64,000 nucleotides of DNA from Treponema primitia ZAS-2 (lineage in GTDB: Bacteria > Spirochaetota > Spirochaetia > Treponematales > Breznakiellaceae): the NCBI RefSeq assembly GCF_000214375.1, contig NC_015578.1, positions 2,790,001-2,854,000 of the forward strand. Direction: 5' to 3'. Below are positions 50,181 to 59,700 of the stretch, piece after piece (the stretch's first letter is position 1; each line of letters opens with the position of its first letter). A program made the position numbers and the translations under genes. The notes below the pieces were generated by a model that searched no databases, had not been told where the DNA came from, and saw only the letters and a program-made list of their open reading frames with translations.

Positions 50181-51665
50181 CTAGAGCTCCGCGTCCTCAT
50201 CCAGGGGATACAGGGGCCGGGTAACCCGTTTATAGGGGATACTTTCCAGCACTTCATTGGAACAGCCCTTGGAGGTGGCGAGGATGGCCCGCCGGGCAAT
50301 GGTACGGAAACAGGGCTCCAGGTAGCCCAGCTTTACTACCACCAGGCTGTAATCTTCCGCCTTTACCCCCAGACTGGGGAGCAGATCCGGGTCGCCAAAG
50401 CCGATGTGGGCGGAGGTGATGGTAAAAAGAATGTTTCCCGAGGATGCCAGTACCAGGTCCGATTTATGGGGGCCGAAATTCCGGACAATGTTCCGCACTT
50501 CCAGGCCCAGAGGGATCTTTTTGCCGTTCAGGGTGTCCCAGTTCCCCCCCAGGGTGGTGTCTACCACTGCGCCTATTCCCGCCTTGACGCAGACCGCAGC
50601 AGCGGGGGCATCGTAAAAGCCGCTGTACAGTAACGGTGTGGGCAGTTTTTCTACCATGTCAAGCCGGGCGAGGATTTTTTCCAAAAGGTCCGTAGAGTCC
50701 CCGGCGGCTCCGGCTGTGGGGTTGTCCCCGGAATCAGAGACAAACACCGGCTTTTCATGGTTCTCCAGCACCGCCCGGTAAGCCGCCTCCATGGCTGCCG
50801 CCGAATCGTAATATTCGCTGCGGAAAGCAAATTCCCTGCGGCGTTTCCAGAACTGGGCCGCCAGGTTTTCTGTTACCGCAGCTATTGTATTGGCTGAAGT
50901 CTCGTTTTCAGAAAACCCTGTGACCAGGGCGCAGGCGGCATTATGTTCGTCATCCGCCCAGGGGAAGCCCAGCAGAAAAGATGCCCCCAGGATGCCCGGG
51001 CGTTTCTCCGCTTCCCGGCACAATTCAATCAGGGAGGACATGGGCTCCGCCTCGGATTCGGACTTTTCCCCGGCGATAAGCATGGGGATCCGGCGGTAGG
51101 CGGTGTAGAGCTTTTTTCCGGTTTTCAGACTGGTCAACAGCATTGCTGCGGCATGGGCGCCGGTTTCAGCGCAGTCAATATGGGGGGCGGTTTTATAGCC
51201 CACAAAGCCGTTTACCGCATCCAGCATTTCCTTAGTAACCGTGGCATGCATATCCAGGGATGCTGTGCACGGGACATGGGGCAGGATTTTTCGGATATGG
51301 GCCAGGAGATCCCCTTCGGCGCAGCCCAGGTTTTCTACCTTCATTGAGCCGTGCAGGGCCAGACAAATTCCGTCTATGGGCCCCGCCGCCAATGCTTCCC
51401 GGATACTCAGGATAAATTCAGCCCTAAGCTCCTCGTACAAGGAGTGGGACACCACCCCGTTTGGTACTGCCCGGGCCATCAGGGCCGGAACCAATTCGCA
51501 GCCCGCTTTTTTTAATGTTTCCACGATTCCCGCTATGGCAGATTGGGGAGCGTAGCCCGGCACAAGCAGTTCTGCTCCCCGGGCAATTAAAAAATCCCTC
51601 GCCCCGGTGATAATGGGATTCAGGGTATTAGACTCATGGTTCATGCCGCCAATCAGAATACGCAT
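50181..51665 (-). CDS. MlrC-family (M81) metallopeptidase-like protein
   Basis: 494 residues. MRILIGGMNHESNTLNP at the start, DMHATVT and GYKTAPHIDCAETG in the N-terminal half and the C-terminal MlrC domain are characteristic. Metal ligands are probably the Asp and His residues in these motifs. MlrC was first described in microcystin degradation, but most members are found beside transporters and their substrates are unknown. It follows the sugar-type ABC permease genes by nine bases, implying use of the transported compound. Confidence 0.87.
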   Translation of the reverse strand: MRILIGGMNHESNTLNPIITGARDFLIARGAELLVPGYAPQSAIAGIVETLKKAGCELVPALMARAVPNGVVSHSLYEELRAEFILSIREALAAGPIDGICLALHGSMKVENLGCAEGDLLAHIRKILPHVPCTASLDMHATVTKEMLDAVNGFVGYKTAPHIDCAETGAHAAAMLLTSLKTGKKLYTAYRRIPMLIAGEKSESEAEPMSSLIELCREAEKRPGILGASFLLGFPWADDEHNAACALVTGFSENETSANTIAAVTENLAAQFWKRRREFAFRSEYYDSAAAMEAAYRAVLENHEKPVFVSDSGDNPTAGAAGDSTDLLEKILARLDMVEKLPTPLLYSGFYDAPAAAVCVKAGIGAVVDTTLGGNWDTLNGKKIPLGLEVRNIVRNFGPHKSDLVLASSGNILFTITSAHIGFGDPDLLPSLGVKAEDYSLVVVKLGYLEPCFRTIARRAILATSKGCSNEVLESIPYKRVTRPLYPLDEDAEL

Positions 51666-51674
51666 AAAGACCCC

Positions 51675-52523
51675 TTATTCTTTAAGTGCCCCTTCCCCAA
51701 AACCCTTAATCAGCTGGGCATGGAAAAAGAAGTAAAAAATTATCATAGGAATGATACCGATCACCAACGCTGCGTACTGCATTCCGTATTCAATGTTGTT
51801 CCGCCCTGCAAACAGGGTAATCGCCACCGGGAGGCTTTTCATGGACGCCTTGGTGGTAAAAATAAACACAAAGAGAAATTCGTTCCAATGCCGCAGAAAA
51901 GACAGGATCACCATGGTGGCGATCACCGGAGTAGACAGGGGCACTATCATGGCCCAGAAAATATGCCGGTATTTGGCGCCATCCATTTCCGCCGATTCTA
52001 TCAGCGCGTCCGGTATACCTCTGATATAGGAAATGGCGATCATCACCGACATGGGAAGATCAAAGGCGATATAGGGCAAAATTACCCCGATACGCCGGTT
52101 TATGATCCCCACTTTTACCTCCGCGAGAAACAGGGGGATGATCACCGCATGGACGGTAATCATAAGCCCTACGGCAAAGGCGGCGGTAAAAAAGGCGCTG
52201 CTTTTAAAGTGGAATTTGACAATTCCGAAAGCAGCAGCCAGGGACAGGAACAGTGTCGCTACGGTAGCTACAATGGTGTAAATAAAACTATTTAACAGCG
52301 CCGTGCCCAGATTGCCCAATTCCCAGGCCCTGAAATAATTGTTCAGCGATGGGTGCTGAGGCAGGCGCAGGGGGTGAAGAACGATTTCCGCATGGGGTTT
52401 AAGGCTGGAGTACCCAAGCCACACCAGGGGAAATATGGTCAGCACCGCAAAGGCTACCATTAAAAAGTATGCGGCTATACGCCAATTGAGGGGCGCTTTG
52501 CGCAGTAATGGTGTTTCCATCAT
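51675..52523 (-). CDS. Sugar-type ABC transporter permease, MalG-like
   Basis: 282 residues with six membrane segments and the EAA-like loop ESAEMDGAKYRHIFWAMIVPLSTPVI. The C-terminus LIKGFGEGALKE matches CUT1 permeases. It pairs with the permease encoded six bases upstream. No ATPase gene is present, so a shared ATPase (MsmK-like) probably drives the system. Confidence 0.9.
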   Translation of the reverse strand: MMETPLLRKAPLNWRIAAYFLMVAFAVLTIFPLVWLGYSSLKPHAEIVLHPLRLPQHPSLNNYFRAWELGNLGTALLNSFIYTIVATVATLFLSLAAAFGIVKFHFKSSAFFTAAFAVGLMITVHAVIIPLFLAEVKVGIINRRIGVILPYIAFDLPMSVMIAISYIRGIPDALIESAEMDGAKYRHIFWAMIVPLSTPVIATMVILSFLRHWNEFLFVFIFTTKASMKSLPVAITLFAGRNNIEYGMQYAALVIGIIPMIIFYFFFHAQLIKGFGEGALKE

Positions 52524-52529
52524 AACCCC

Positions 52530-53411
52530 CTATTCTACCTTGAAAATTTTTGATACTCCCCGGGTGAGGAGCAGAGAAAGGACAATAAAACCGATAATGA
52601 TGATGGACAGGGCGCTCCCGTATCCGTAATTCTGATGGACAAAGGTGGTATTGTACATATACACGGCGATAACCTCGGTGTAATGGGCAGGCCCGCCGCC
52701 GCTCATGGAATATATTAAATCGAAGCTCTTGAAGCTTCCGGCAATTGCAAGGATTGAGTTGATAAAGATCACATACCCTAAAATGGGCATGATTATTTTA
52801 AGGAATATGGTCCCTTCCCCCGCCCCCTCCAGTTGGGCCGCTTCAATAAAGCTGTTGGGTATACGCTGGAGGTTCGCCAGAAAAATTACCATATACAAAC
52901 TGGTATGCTGCCACAGCAGGACAAACATGATGGGTATGATGGCAAGATCCTTGTTTTCCACAATGGTGATGATATAATCCTTGTTGCCCGTAATGGTCCG
53001 CACTAAAGCGGGGAGTATCCCTACGGGGGAAAACATCCGGTTCCAGAGCTGGGCAATAATAACCGAAGATATGGTTATGGGCAGGAAAATAAGTACCTCA
53101 AAGACGTTCGACTTTTTAACCATCTTCCGGTGGAGCATATAAGCCAGGAGCATGCCCAGGGGAATCTGGCCGAACACGGAAATGAGGACGATAAGGATGT
53201 TGTTGCGCAGGGCGATATGGAACACCGGGTCCTGAAACATCCTGATATAGTTATCAAACCCTACAAAGCGCATCTCCCCGTAGCCCTTCCACTGGGTAAA
53301 CCCCAATACAAAGCTGAAAAACACCGGAAAGATCATAACACTGATAAATATAAGAAAAGCGGGGAGGATAAAACAGTAATGGCTGATTTTCCGTGAAAGT
53401 TGGTACTTCAT
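52530..53411 (-). CDS. Sugar-type ABC transporter permease, MalF-like
   Basis: 293 residues from ATG 53411. Six membrane segments; the loop IEAAQLEGAGEGTIFLKIIMPIL is the CUT1 EAA motif. The longer frame to 53441 adds MDTIYRRGCV without a better ribosome site. Follows the binding-protein gene. Confidence 0.9.
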   Translation of the reverse strand: MKYQLSRKISHYCFILPAFLIFISVMIFPVFFSFVLGFTQWKGYGEMRFVGFDNYIRMFQDPVFHIALRNNILIVLISVFGQIPLGMLLAYMLHRKMVKKSNVFEVLIFLPITISSVIIAQLWNRMFSPVGILPALVRTITGNKDYIITIVENKDLAIIPIMFVLLWQHTSLYMVIFLANLQRIPNSFIEAAQLEGAGEGTIFLKIIMPILGYVIFINSILAIAGSFKSFDLIYSMSGGGPAHYTEVIAVYMYNTTFVHQNYGYGSALSIIIIGFIVLSLLLTRGVSKIFKVE

Positions 53412-53513
53412 AACACACCCCCGCCGGTAAATAGTGTCCATCTATGATGTACATCATAGACGGACACTGAATCAATATTCCCCGAAAGGCGCTCTGCCCT
53501 TCGGGGATAGAAA

Positions 53514-54821
53514 CTATTTTTTCCGGTTTGAGTCGTTAGCGGCGACCCAGGCTTCGTATTCCGCTGCAAGCTGGGCAGGGGTCTTGCTCCCCATCATTAC
53601 CGCCTGTATGCCGGGGTTAAGCAGGTTGTTTACTCCCTCGCCGTCCATCACCGCGTCAATGACATAGCCCATGGTTTGGGAATTGGTCAGTTGGATGTAC
53701 TGCCGGTTCAGGGAGTCCAGATCGTATTTGGAATAATCCAGCTTGTAGGTGGGCACGGTGCCGTATTTCATCAATATATCCAACCCTTCCTGGCCGTAGA
53801 TGAAGCTGAGGAATTTCCACGCCGCATCAGCCTTTGCCCCGGTGAGCTTGGCGTTCATTGCCAGGGCTTCCCCCAGGGTGGCGGCGCTTGAGCCGTGGAC
53901 CACTTCGCCGGGTACTTCCGGGAAGGCGATGGCTTCATACTGGGCGTAGTCCGCCGGGGCGGCAGCGCCTTTCAGAGCCCCAACCCGCCAGCCTGCATCC
54001 AGGAGGTATACTGATTTTCCCTGTACAAAGTCGCCCCATCCTTCGGGGCCCTCAAGCTGGTTCACACCGGCGGGGAAAAGCTGGGTGTCTACCATACGTT
54101 TGATCACCGCCAGGGCATCCACAAAGGGCTTGTCGGTGAATTTCGCCGTTCCCGCCCGGGCCTTGTCAAACCAGGCGGTGCCGCCCATGCGGTCTACCAG
54201 CATGGAGAGGAGCAGGGACTGGGCCTGCCAGACCCCTTTATTGGCAAACATCAGGGGGGTATAGCCTGCGGCGCGGATTGCCGGAACCTGGGCGATCATT
54301 TCATCCAGGGTTTTGGGGGTGGTGAGCCCCAGTTCTTTCTGGAGTTTAGTATTTACATACACCACCGTACAGACCGCCATATTGGGGGAAATGATGTAAA
54401 TCTCTCCGTTGGGCCCCTGGGGCCCCCAGATGGCGGGGGTATAATTGGCCTTGAAGGAATCGGTCAGGTAGGGACGAAGATCCTTCACTAAACCCCGGTC
54501 CAGGATGTAGCTGGAACGGGACCCTACGTAGGTGGTAAAGATATCGGGAATATCCCCGGTAGCTGCCATGGCCTGGAATTTATCGTGGAACTGCTCCCCG
54601 GAGACATACTCAAAATCCAGCTTGATATCCGGGTACTTCTCGGCGAAGGCCGCCAGGGTAACCGGCCAATACTCGTATTGGGGGGACGCAAGGTCGATTT
54701 GGTGGTACACCGTAAGGGTTACTGCACCGCTGGTGGCACCGCTGGTGTCCTTGCTCGGCCCGGCAAAGGCCATGGTCATGGCGGTGAGCAAAAGCGCCGC
54801 CACTAAAACTAATTTTCTCAT
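53514..54821 (-). CDS. Extracellular solute-binding protein, family 1 (sugar-type)
   Basis: 435 residues from ATG 54821. MRKLVLVAALLLTAMTMAFAG is a signal peptide without lipobox Cys. LTVYHQIDLASPQYEYWPVTLAAFAEKYPDIKLDFEYVSG and GDIPDIFTTY are typical of CUT1 binding proteins. Ligand not readable, but CUT1 systems usually take oligosaccharides. Divergent from the CBM9-like gene. Confidence 0.9.
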   Translation of the reverse strand: MRKLVLVAALLLTAMTMAFAGPSKDTSGATSGAVTLTVYHQIDLASPQYEYWPVTLAAFAEKYPDIKLDFEYVSGEQFHDKFQAMAATGDIPDIFTTYVGSRSSYILDRGLVKDLRPYLTDSFKANYTPAIWGPQGPNGEIYIISPNMAVCTVVYVNTKLQKELGLTTPKTLDEMIAQVPAIRAAGYTPLMFANKGVWQAQSLLLSMLVDRMGGTAWFDKARAGTAKFTDKPFVDALAVIKRMVDTQLFPAGVNQLEGPEGWGDFVQGKSVYLLDAGWRVGALKGAAAPADYAQYEAIAFPEVPGEVVHGSSAATLGEALAMNAKLTGAKADAAWKFLSFIYGQEGLDILMKYGTVPTYKLDYSKYDLDSLNRQYIQLTNSQTMGYVIDAVMDGEGVNNLLNPGIQAVMMGSKTPAQLAAEYEAWVAANDSNRKK

Positions 54822-54967
54822 TTTTTCTCCTCCTAAAATGATTTGCAACAGGTCATTCCCAAAAGCGTATATTTTAAAAATAAGCCTTTTTCAACGGGCA
54901 TAATATGCTATAAAGTGTATTTGGGCAAGAGAGATGAAAAAATATGCCCTTAAACCAGGAGTTTTGT

Positions 54968-55783
54968 ATGCACCAGGATACCCTTCAGAACGGCCTTCCA
55001 GCTGAGTATACCAGCCGCCGGGTCCGCAGCCCCTTCCCCATAGACGGGGATTTGACCAAACCGGCATGGCAGGGGGTACCCAAGTCCCCCCGCTTTGTGG
55101 ACATGGTGTCCGGGGAGCCCGCCTTTTTTGACACCCGGATGGCAAGCCTCTGGGACGAAAACAACCTGTACCTCGCCTATTGGCTGGAGGAACCGGCCCT
55201 GCGGGCCACTATGACCGAGCGGGATTCCCTGGTTTGGTTTGATAATGACGTGGAACTCTTCCTGGACGGGGAGGATTGCTACTACGAGCTCGAAATTAAC
55301 ACCCTGAATACGGTGTACGAGGTCTTTTTTATCTACCAGGATGCCCTGAAGCGGGGCACCAGGTTTGATACCCCGGAATTCGACCTCTACCAGCGGGATG
55401 TGGATGTACTCTGCGGATTCCAGGACAGCAGCCGGTACAAAAAACACCCCCGGGGCAAACGCTGGGCCTTCATGGACTGGGACTACCCGGGTCTCAGGAC
55501 CGCAGTACAGACCGCAGGGACCATCAACGATCCCTCCACGGTAGACCAAGGCTGGACCGTGGAAATCGCCCTCCCCTGGGAAGGCCTGAAAAAGCTGCTC
55601 CCCAGCCGGAGCTTCCCCCCCGCCGAAGGGGACTCTATCCGGGCGGCTTTCTTCCGCTTTGAAGCCCTGCGCTACCACAACAAAACAGTGGCCGAAAGCC
55701 CCGGCTGGGCCCTGAGCCCCCACGGAGTCTACGATTCCCACATCCCGGAAAAGTTTTCCTATCTCCACTTTACTGAGGCGTAA
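54968..55783 (+). CDS. CBM9-like carbohydrate-binding domain protein
   Basis: 271 residues from ATG 54968, with CCAGGAG upstream. FPIDGDLTKPAWQGVPKSPRFVDMVSGEPAF, LWDENNLYLAYWLEEP and DNDVELFLDG are the CBM9-like beta-sandwich signatures. No signal peptide, so apparently cytoplasmic, unusual for a sugar-binding domain. Divergent from, and probably co-regulated with, the sugar-type ABC transporter. Confidence 0.78.
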   Translation: MHQDTLQNGLPAEYTSRRVRSPFPIDGDLTKPAWQGVPKSPRFVDMVSGEPAFFDTRMASLWDENNLYLAYWLEEPALRATMTERDSLVWFDNDVELFLDGEDCYYELEINTLNTVYEVFFIYQDALKRGTRFDTPEFDLYQRDVDVLCGFQDSSRYKKHPRGKRWAFMDWDYPGLRTAVQTAGTINDPSTVDQGWTVEIALPWEGLKKLLPSRSFPPAEGDSIRAAFFRFEALRYHNKTVAESPGWALSPHGVYDSHIPEKFSYLHFTEA

Positions 55784-55810
55784 GGAAGCGATTGATTATC
55801 AGCAGGGAAA

Positions 55811-55858
55811 ATATATAATGGACCCTTCGAGTCCGGCAAGTTCCTGCGGAACTTGCTT
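55811..55858. repeat. Shared repeat plus non-coding palindromic unit
   Basis: ATATATAATGGACCCTTC (55811-55828) is the same as at 49241-49258. It is followed by AGTCCGGCAAGTTCC-TGC-GGAACTTGC, a hairpin (55836-55856) matching the end of the coding palindromic unit, here outside any gene. Confidence 0.65.
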
Positions 55859-55929
55859 ATGGTGAACCATTCTTCCGGAAAACAAAAACCTCGCCCTAAA
55901 GGGCGCGAATAAAAGGCCCCATCACATCA

Positions 55930-55980
55930 TTGACAAATAGAGTTATTTGTATTATATTTACATTGTAATAAAGTACAAAT
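55930..55980 (+). promoter_or_regulatory. Promoter and operator of the RelB/YoeB pair
   Basis: TTGACA (55930-55935), 17 bases, TATATT (55953-55958). ATTTGTA (55945-55951) and TACAAAT (55974-55980) form inverted arms, with TTACATTGTAA (55958-55968) at the centre; likely autoregulation. Confidence 0.65.
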
Positions 55981-55992
55981 GAAGGTATATAT

Positions 55993-56259
55993 ATGGCTCA
56001 TTCAAGCGTAATTCAGGTCCGCCTTGATACGGAATTAAAAAAGGATGCAGAAAGCCTGTTTTCCGATCTGGGACTTGATACCCCTTCGGCTATACGGCTT
56101 TTTTTAAAAAAGGCCGTAGCTCACAACGGTATCCCCTTTGATGTCATCCGGCAGGATGATTTTTATAATCCCCATAATATGGCCCACCTAAAAAATGTTC
56201 TGGCGGATCTTAATGCCGGAAAAGGCGTACAACATAATTTGATCGAGGATGATGAATAA
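55993..56259 (+). CDS. RelB/DinJ-family antitoxin
   Basis: 88 residues. VIQVRLDTELKKDAESLFSDLGLDTPSAIRLFLKKAV is the RelB/DinJ ribbon-helix-helix domain; the C-terminal NAGKGVQHNLIEDDE is an acidic toxin-binding tail. Overlaps the toxin gene by 11 bases. Confidence 0.88.
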   Translation: MAHSSVIQVRLDTELKKDAESLFSDLGLDTPSAIRLFLKKAVAHNGIPFDVIRQDDFYNPHNMAHLKNVLADLNAGKGVQHNLIEDDE

Positions 56260-56518
56260 TCTGGTTTGGCATCCTGCCGCCTGGGAAGATTATATCTATT
56301 GGCAAGGGCAGGATAAAAAGATCATAAAGCGGATAAATTTACTTATAAAAGATATTTTCAGGAATGGAAATGCCGGTATAGGAAAACCCGAACCCCTGAT
56401 TGGTAACTTAACCGGTTTGTGGAGCCGCAGAATTGACGAAAAAAATCGCCTTGTCTATCGAATTATGAATTCAGATGTAGAAATTGCCGAATGTCGAACT
56501 CATTATGGCGCTAAATAG
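56249..56518 (+). CDS. YoeB/Txe-family toxin
   Basis: 89 residues. WHPAAWEDYIYWQGQDKKIIKRINLLIKDI and GLWSRRIDEKNRLVYRI, ending THYGAK, match YoeB, including the Glu, Arg and terminal His-Tyr of the active site. YoeB cuts mRNA on the ribosome at the A site. A RelB-type antitoxin upstream is a common mix. Confidence 0.88.
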   Translation: MMNNLVWHPAAWEDYIYWQGQDKKIIKRINLLIKDIFRNGNAGIGKPEPLIGNLTGLWSRRIDEKNRLVYRIMNSDVEIAECRTHYGAK

Positions 56519-56770
56519 CTATTTCCGGGACCGCCGCTTTTTTAACCTTCCCAACCACTTTTTGTAATAGGTATTGGTTTATTTTATACAGTTTATCCCT
56601 TTTTATAGGTTACCCGAAGCGAATTTGCTTTTTTTATAAATCAAGTTCCCCGGAAGAGCTATACTTTGATAAGAAAAGGGCGGAAATCTAGACAAAAAAT
56701 TTAGATATTCTGCACTTTTCGGCTTTTTACTGGAATTATTCAGGATTTTCAGTGTAAAGGCGGGGTCGGT
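56519..56770. other. AT-rich spacer before the giant lipoprotein gene
   Basis: No gene. Several T-rich tracts; no promoter close to consensus was found. The start at 56771 has GGCGGGG as its only ribosome-site-like sequence. Confidence 0.5.
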
Positions 56771-59700
56771 ATGGCAATATTTTTAAAAAAAGTCCTACTT
56801 TGGGCAGCAGTACTGCTGATTATCTTCTTTTTTTCCTGTGAAAACCCTATTCAGCCCGGTTTGGGCCCCAAGGCAGACGTGGTTCCCCCGAAATTTCACT
56901 TCGGGATAAGCCCCGTTTCAGGGAGCTTCATCAGCGGGACCACCCTTTTTACCGGGACATCCTGGGATGATATAAAGATTGCCAAGGTAGAAATCTTCCA
57001 TAATAAACAGTGGCGGGATATCACTACCCTTGAGATAGGCTCCGGCAAGTGGACCTATGCCTTTGATACCACCACCGAGCCCGATGCCCCCATGCTGGTA
57101 CGATTCCGGACCACCGATACTTCCGGGAAAACCACAGAGACCGAGCAGCTTTCCTACACCATAAAGAACCGGCCACCCCGGATCAGATTGAATATCCCGG
57201 GTATTGCGGAACTTGACTTTGATAAGGAAAACTTAAATACCCTTCTGGCAAGGAAGGAAAACCATATTCCTGTGGTAAACGATCTTATGGGCCTGGCAAG
57301 CGACACCCTGGGTATCAAGCAGGGCTACCCCCGGATCATGTTCTGGCCCAGGGAATATGATACCGATGGGGATGGCATTATTGATACTAATGACTATGTG
57401 CCCGGTGAGGGAGACACAAAATACGGGGTCTGGCGGGCCGCCGATATGCTAAGCGACAAAGATGGTAAATTGGCAGTCCAATTCAGCTACCCCCTGGTTA
57501 AACCGGTTCCGGTTAACGGCGCCTGGGAACTGCCCGAGCCGGGTTCCCGTAATTTTGAATACCTCGAACCTGGGACCTACCGGTTCAAGATTCAAGTCGA
57601 GGATATGAACGGCACACTAAACACCTATCCTAACCGGACAGACAACACTATTAGAGATGAGGAAACAGGAAAAGTTCCGGTTTCGCCGGAGCAGCACCCC
57701 AACCAATATATACAGGTTCAGCTTATTGCCACCACAAACCCGGTGATAAAAATTCTGGGTAAATTTCCTTCCTTCTATAACGGGAGCAGGGATTTTATAG
57801 TAAACATGTCTGTAACAGGAGCCAATCCCATAGAAAGAGTCCGGGCAAAAATAGGGGACGGAGATTTCAACAGTGGAACTATTTTCAGGGTATCCCACTC
57901 CGGTGGAAACTTCTACACCCTCACTATTCCTCCCTCAGGTATAACCATTAAGGGGCAGGGAATACTGTACCTGGAAGCTATGGATATTACCGGGAGGAGC
58001 GCCGGCGCCAGCAGGGACTTTGTGGTTGACCAGACGCCGCCCAGGGTAGTGATCAACGAACCGGCCAACGGGACCCAGGTAACCAGTCAAACCCAATTCA
58101 AGGGGATCACCGAGGACAGGGAAACATCGGTAAGCGCCCTCTACTATGCCCTGGGAGAAGAGGAAACCAGGATGGTTTACCCCAACAGCGACGCTATCTG
58201 GCATGATACAGGCCTGGGCGCCGGGGGAGCGCCCTCGAACCTCATTACGCCCATCCCCAACAGTTGGAGCGGCAGCATCTACAGCTGGACCTGGACCTTT
58301 GACGATATTGGCTCTATCGCTTCTATAAATCACCCTGAATTATATGTAAGCCCCTATGGGAATCCCTATGATAATCTCTGGAAACTTCCTTTAAAATTAA
58401 AAGCCATTGACGCCGCAGGTAATGTAACTATATTAAACCACTTCGTAATTATTGACCCTGACAGCGACAAGCCCAGGGTTAGCATCAACAGCCATAGTAA
58501 CAACCAGGTAGTTGGCGGCGAAGTCCGCATCAGCGGTACTGCCACTGACAATGAGTGGATCCACGGTGTTGAGGTACAAGTACGCAGGCAGCCGGATGGG
58601 CAATATACCAACACAAACAGTAATACCTGGGGGAATCCTATTACCGGAAATTACGGAAATGGTTTTTGGGCGCCCGCCACCATAGTGGGCGCCAACGGAT
58701 CCATTGTAAGCTGGTACTATAATCTGAACGCCTCGGGGAATCTGGATCCTATGGACAAGGACCAGCGTTTGGTGGAAGTACGAGTACGGGCCAGGGACGC
58801 CTATCTCTCAAATCCGGAACTTCCCAAATCCTACAGTCCTGAAAGTTCAGTGGCCCTTATATTTGACAGTGCCGTTCCTACCATCAGTGATATTACCATT
58901 GTCAAGAACGGTTCTGTAAATAATTACAGTTCCGGCCTTATGGTTTCCGGTAGTTTTACTATCCAGGCGAAGATACGGGATGAAGGGGGCATAAACAGTA
59001 TTAAATGGCGGGGTGAAGAGCTGGGAACCTATTTGGAGCTTCTTAACCGGAACAATCCCGGCAGGGATCCCTGGGTTGAACTTCCCCCGATCAGAATGCC
59101 CGGGAACACCCTGGTCAGGGGCAAAAAATACCTGATAAGAAGCGGAAGGCCCGGCCTTTTTACCCCCCTGGGCGCTTCCCCCAATGACAGACCGGGAAAC
59201 TGGTTTATCGCCCGGAGAGACGGCGCCGTTCCTCCGGGGGGATCGGTCTTTGAAGCGTCGGATTTCGGCGGGGTGCAGCTTTTTGAGTATACCCTGAATA
59301 TACCCAGGGATACCAATTCCGCTTGGTATTCCGGCAGATACCTTAACAATGCGGGATACTACACTCTGGATATCCAGGCCCAGGACAACACCGATCCTGT
59401 GGCTTTCATGACCCAACACACCATTAGTCTCCAGATAGACAACTACTACCCTGAAGGTTCCTATACGGGAAATTTCAACGCCACCACTGCCCGCTACTCC
59501 CTTTCCGGGGAAGGGCGGGATACCGGGGCCGGGATTATCGTCCAGGGCGTCGATATGATCGCCGCCTGGTTCTCAAGGAAGATAAACGGCGCCGATACCT
59601 ACATATCCCTCAGGGAAAAGGCTATGGGCCCTATGCCGGCTTCTGATTTGACCACTCTGATGGTAAAATCAGGAGGCGACAGAAACGCTGCGCCCTATTC

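Noticed and set aside
55827-55836. TTCGAGTCC, resembling a tRNA T-arm
   Set aside because: No acceptor or anticodon arm can be formed around it; it belongs to the palindromic repeat.
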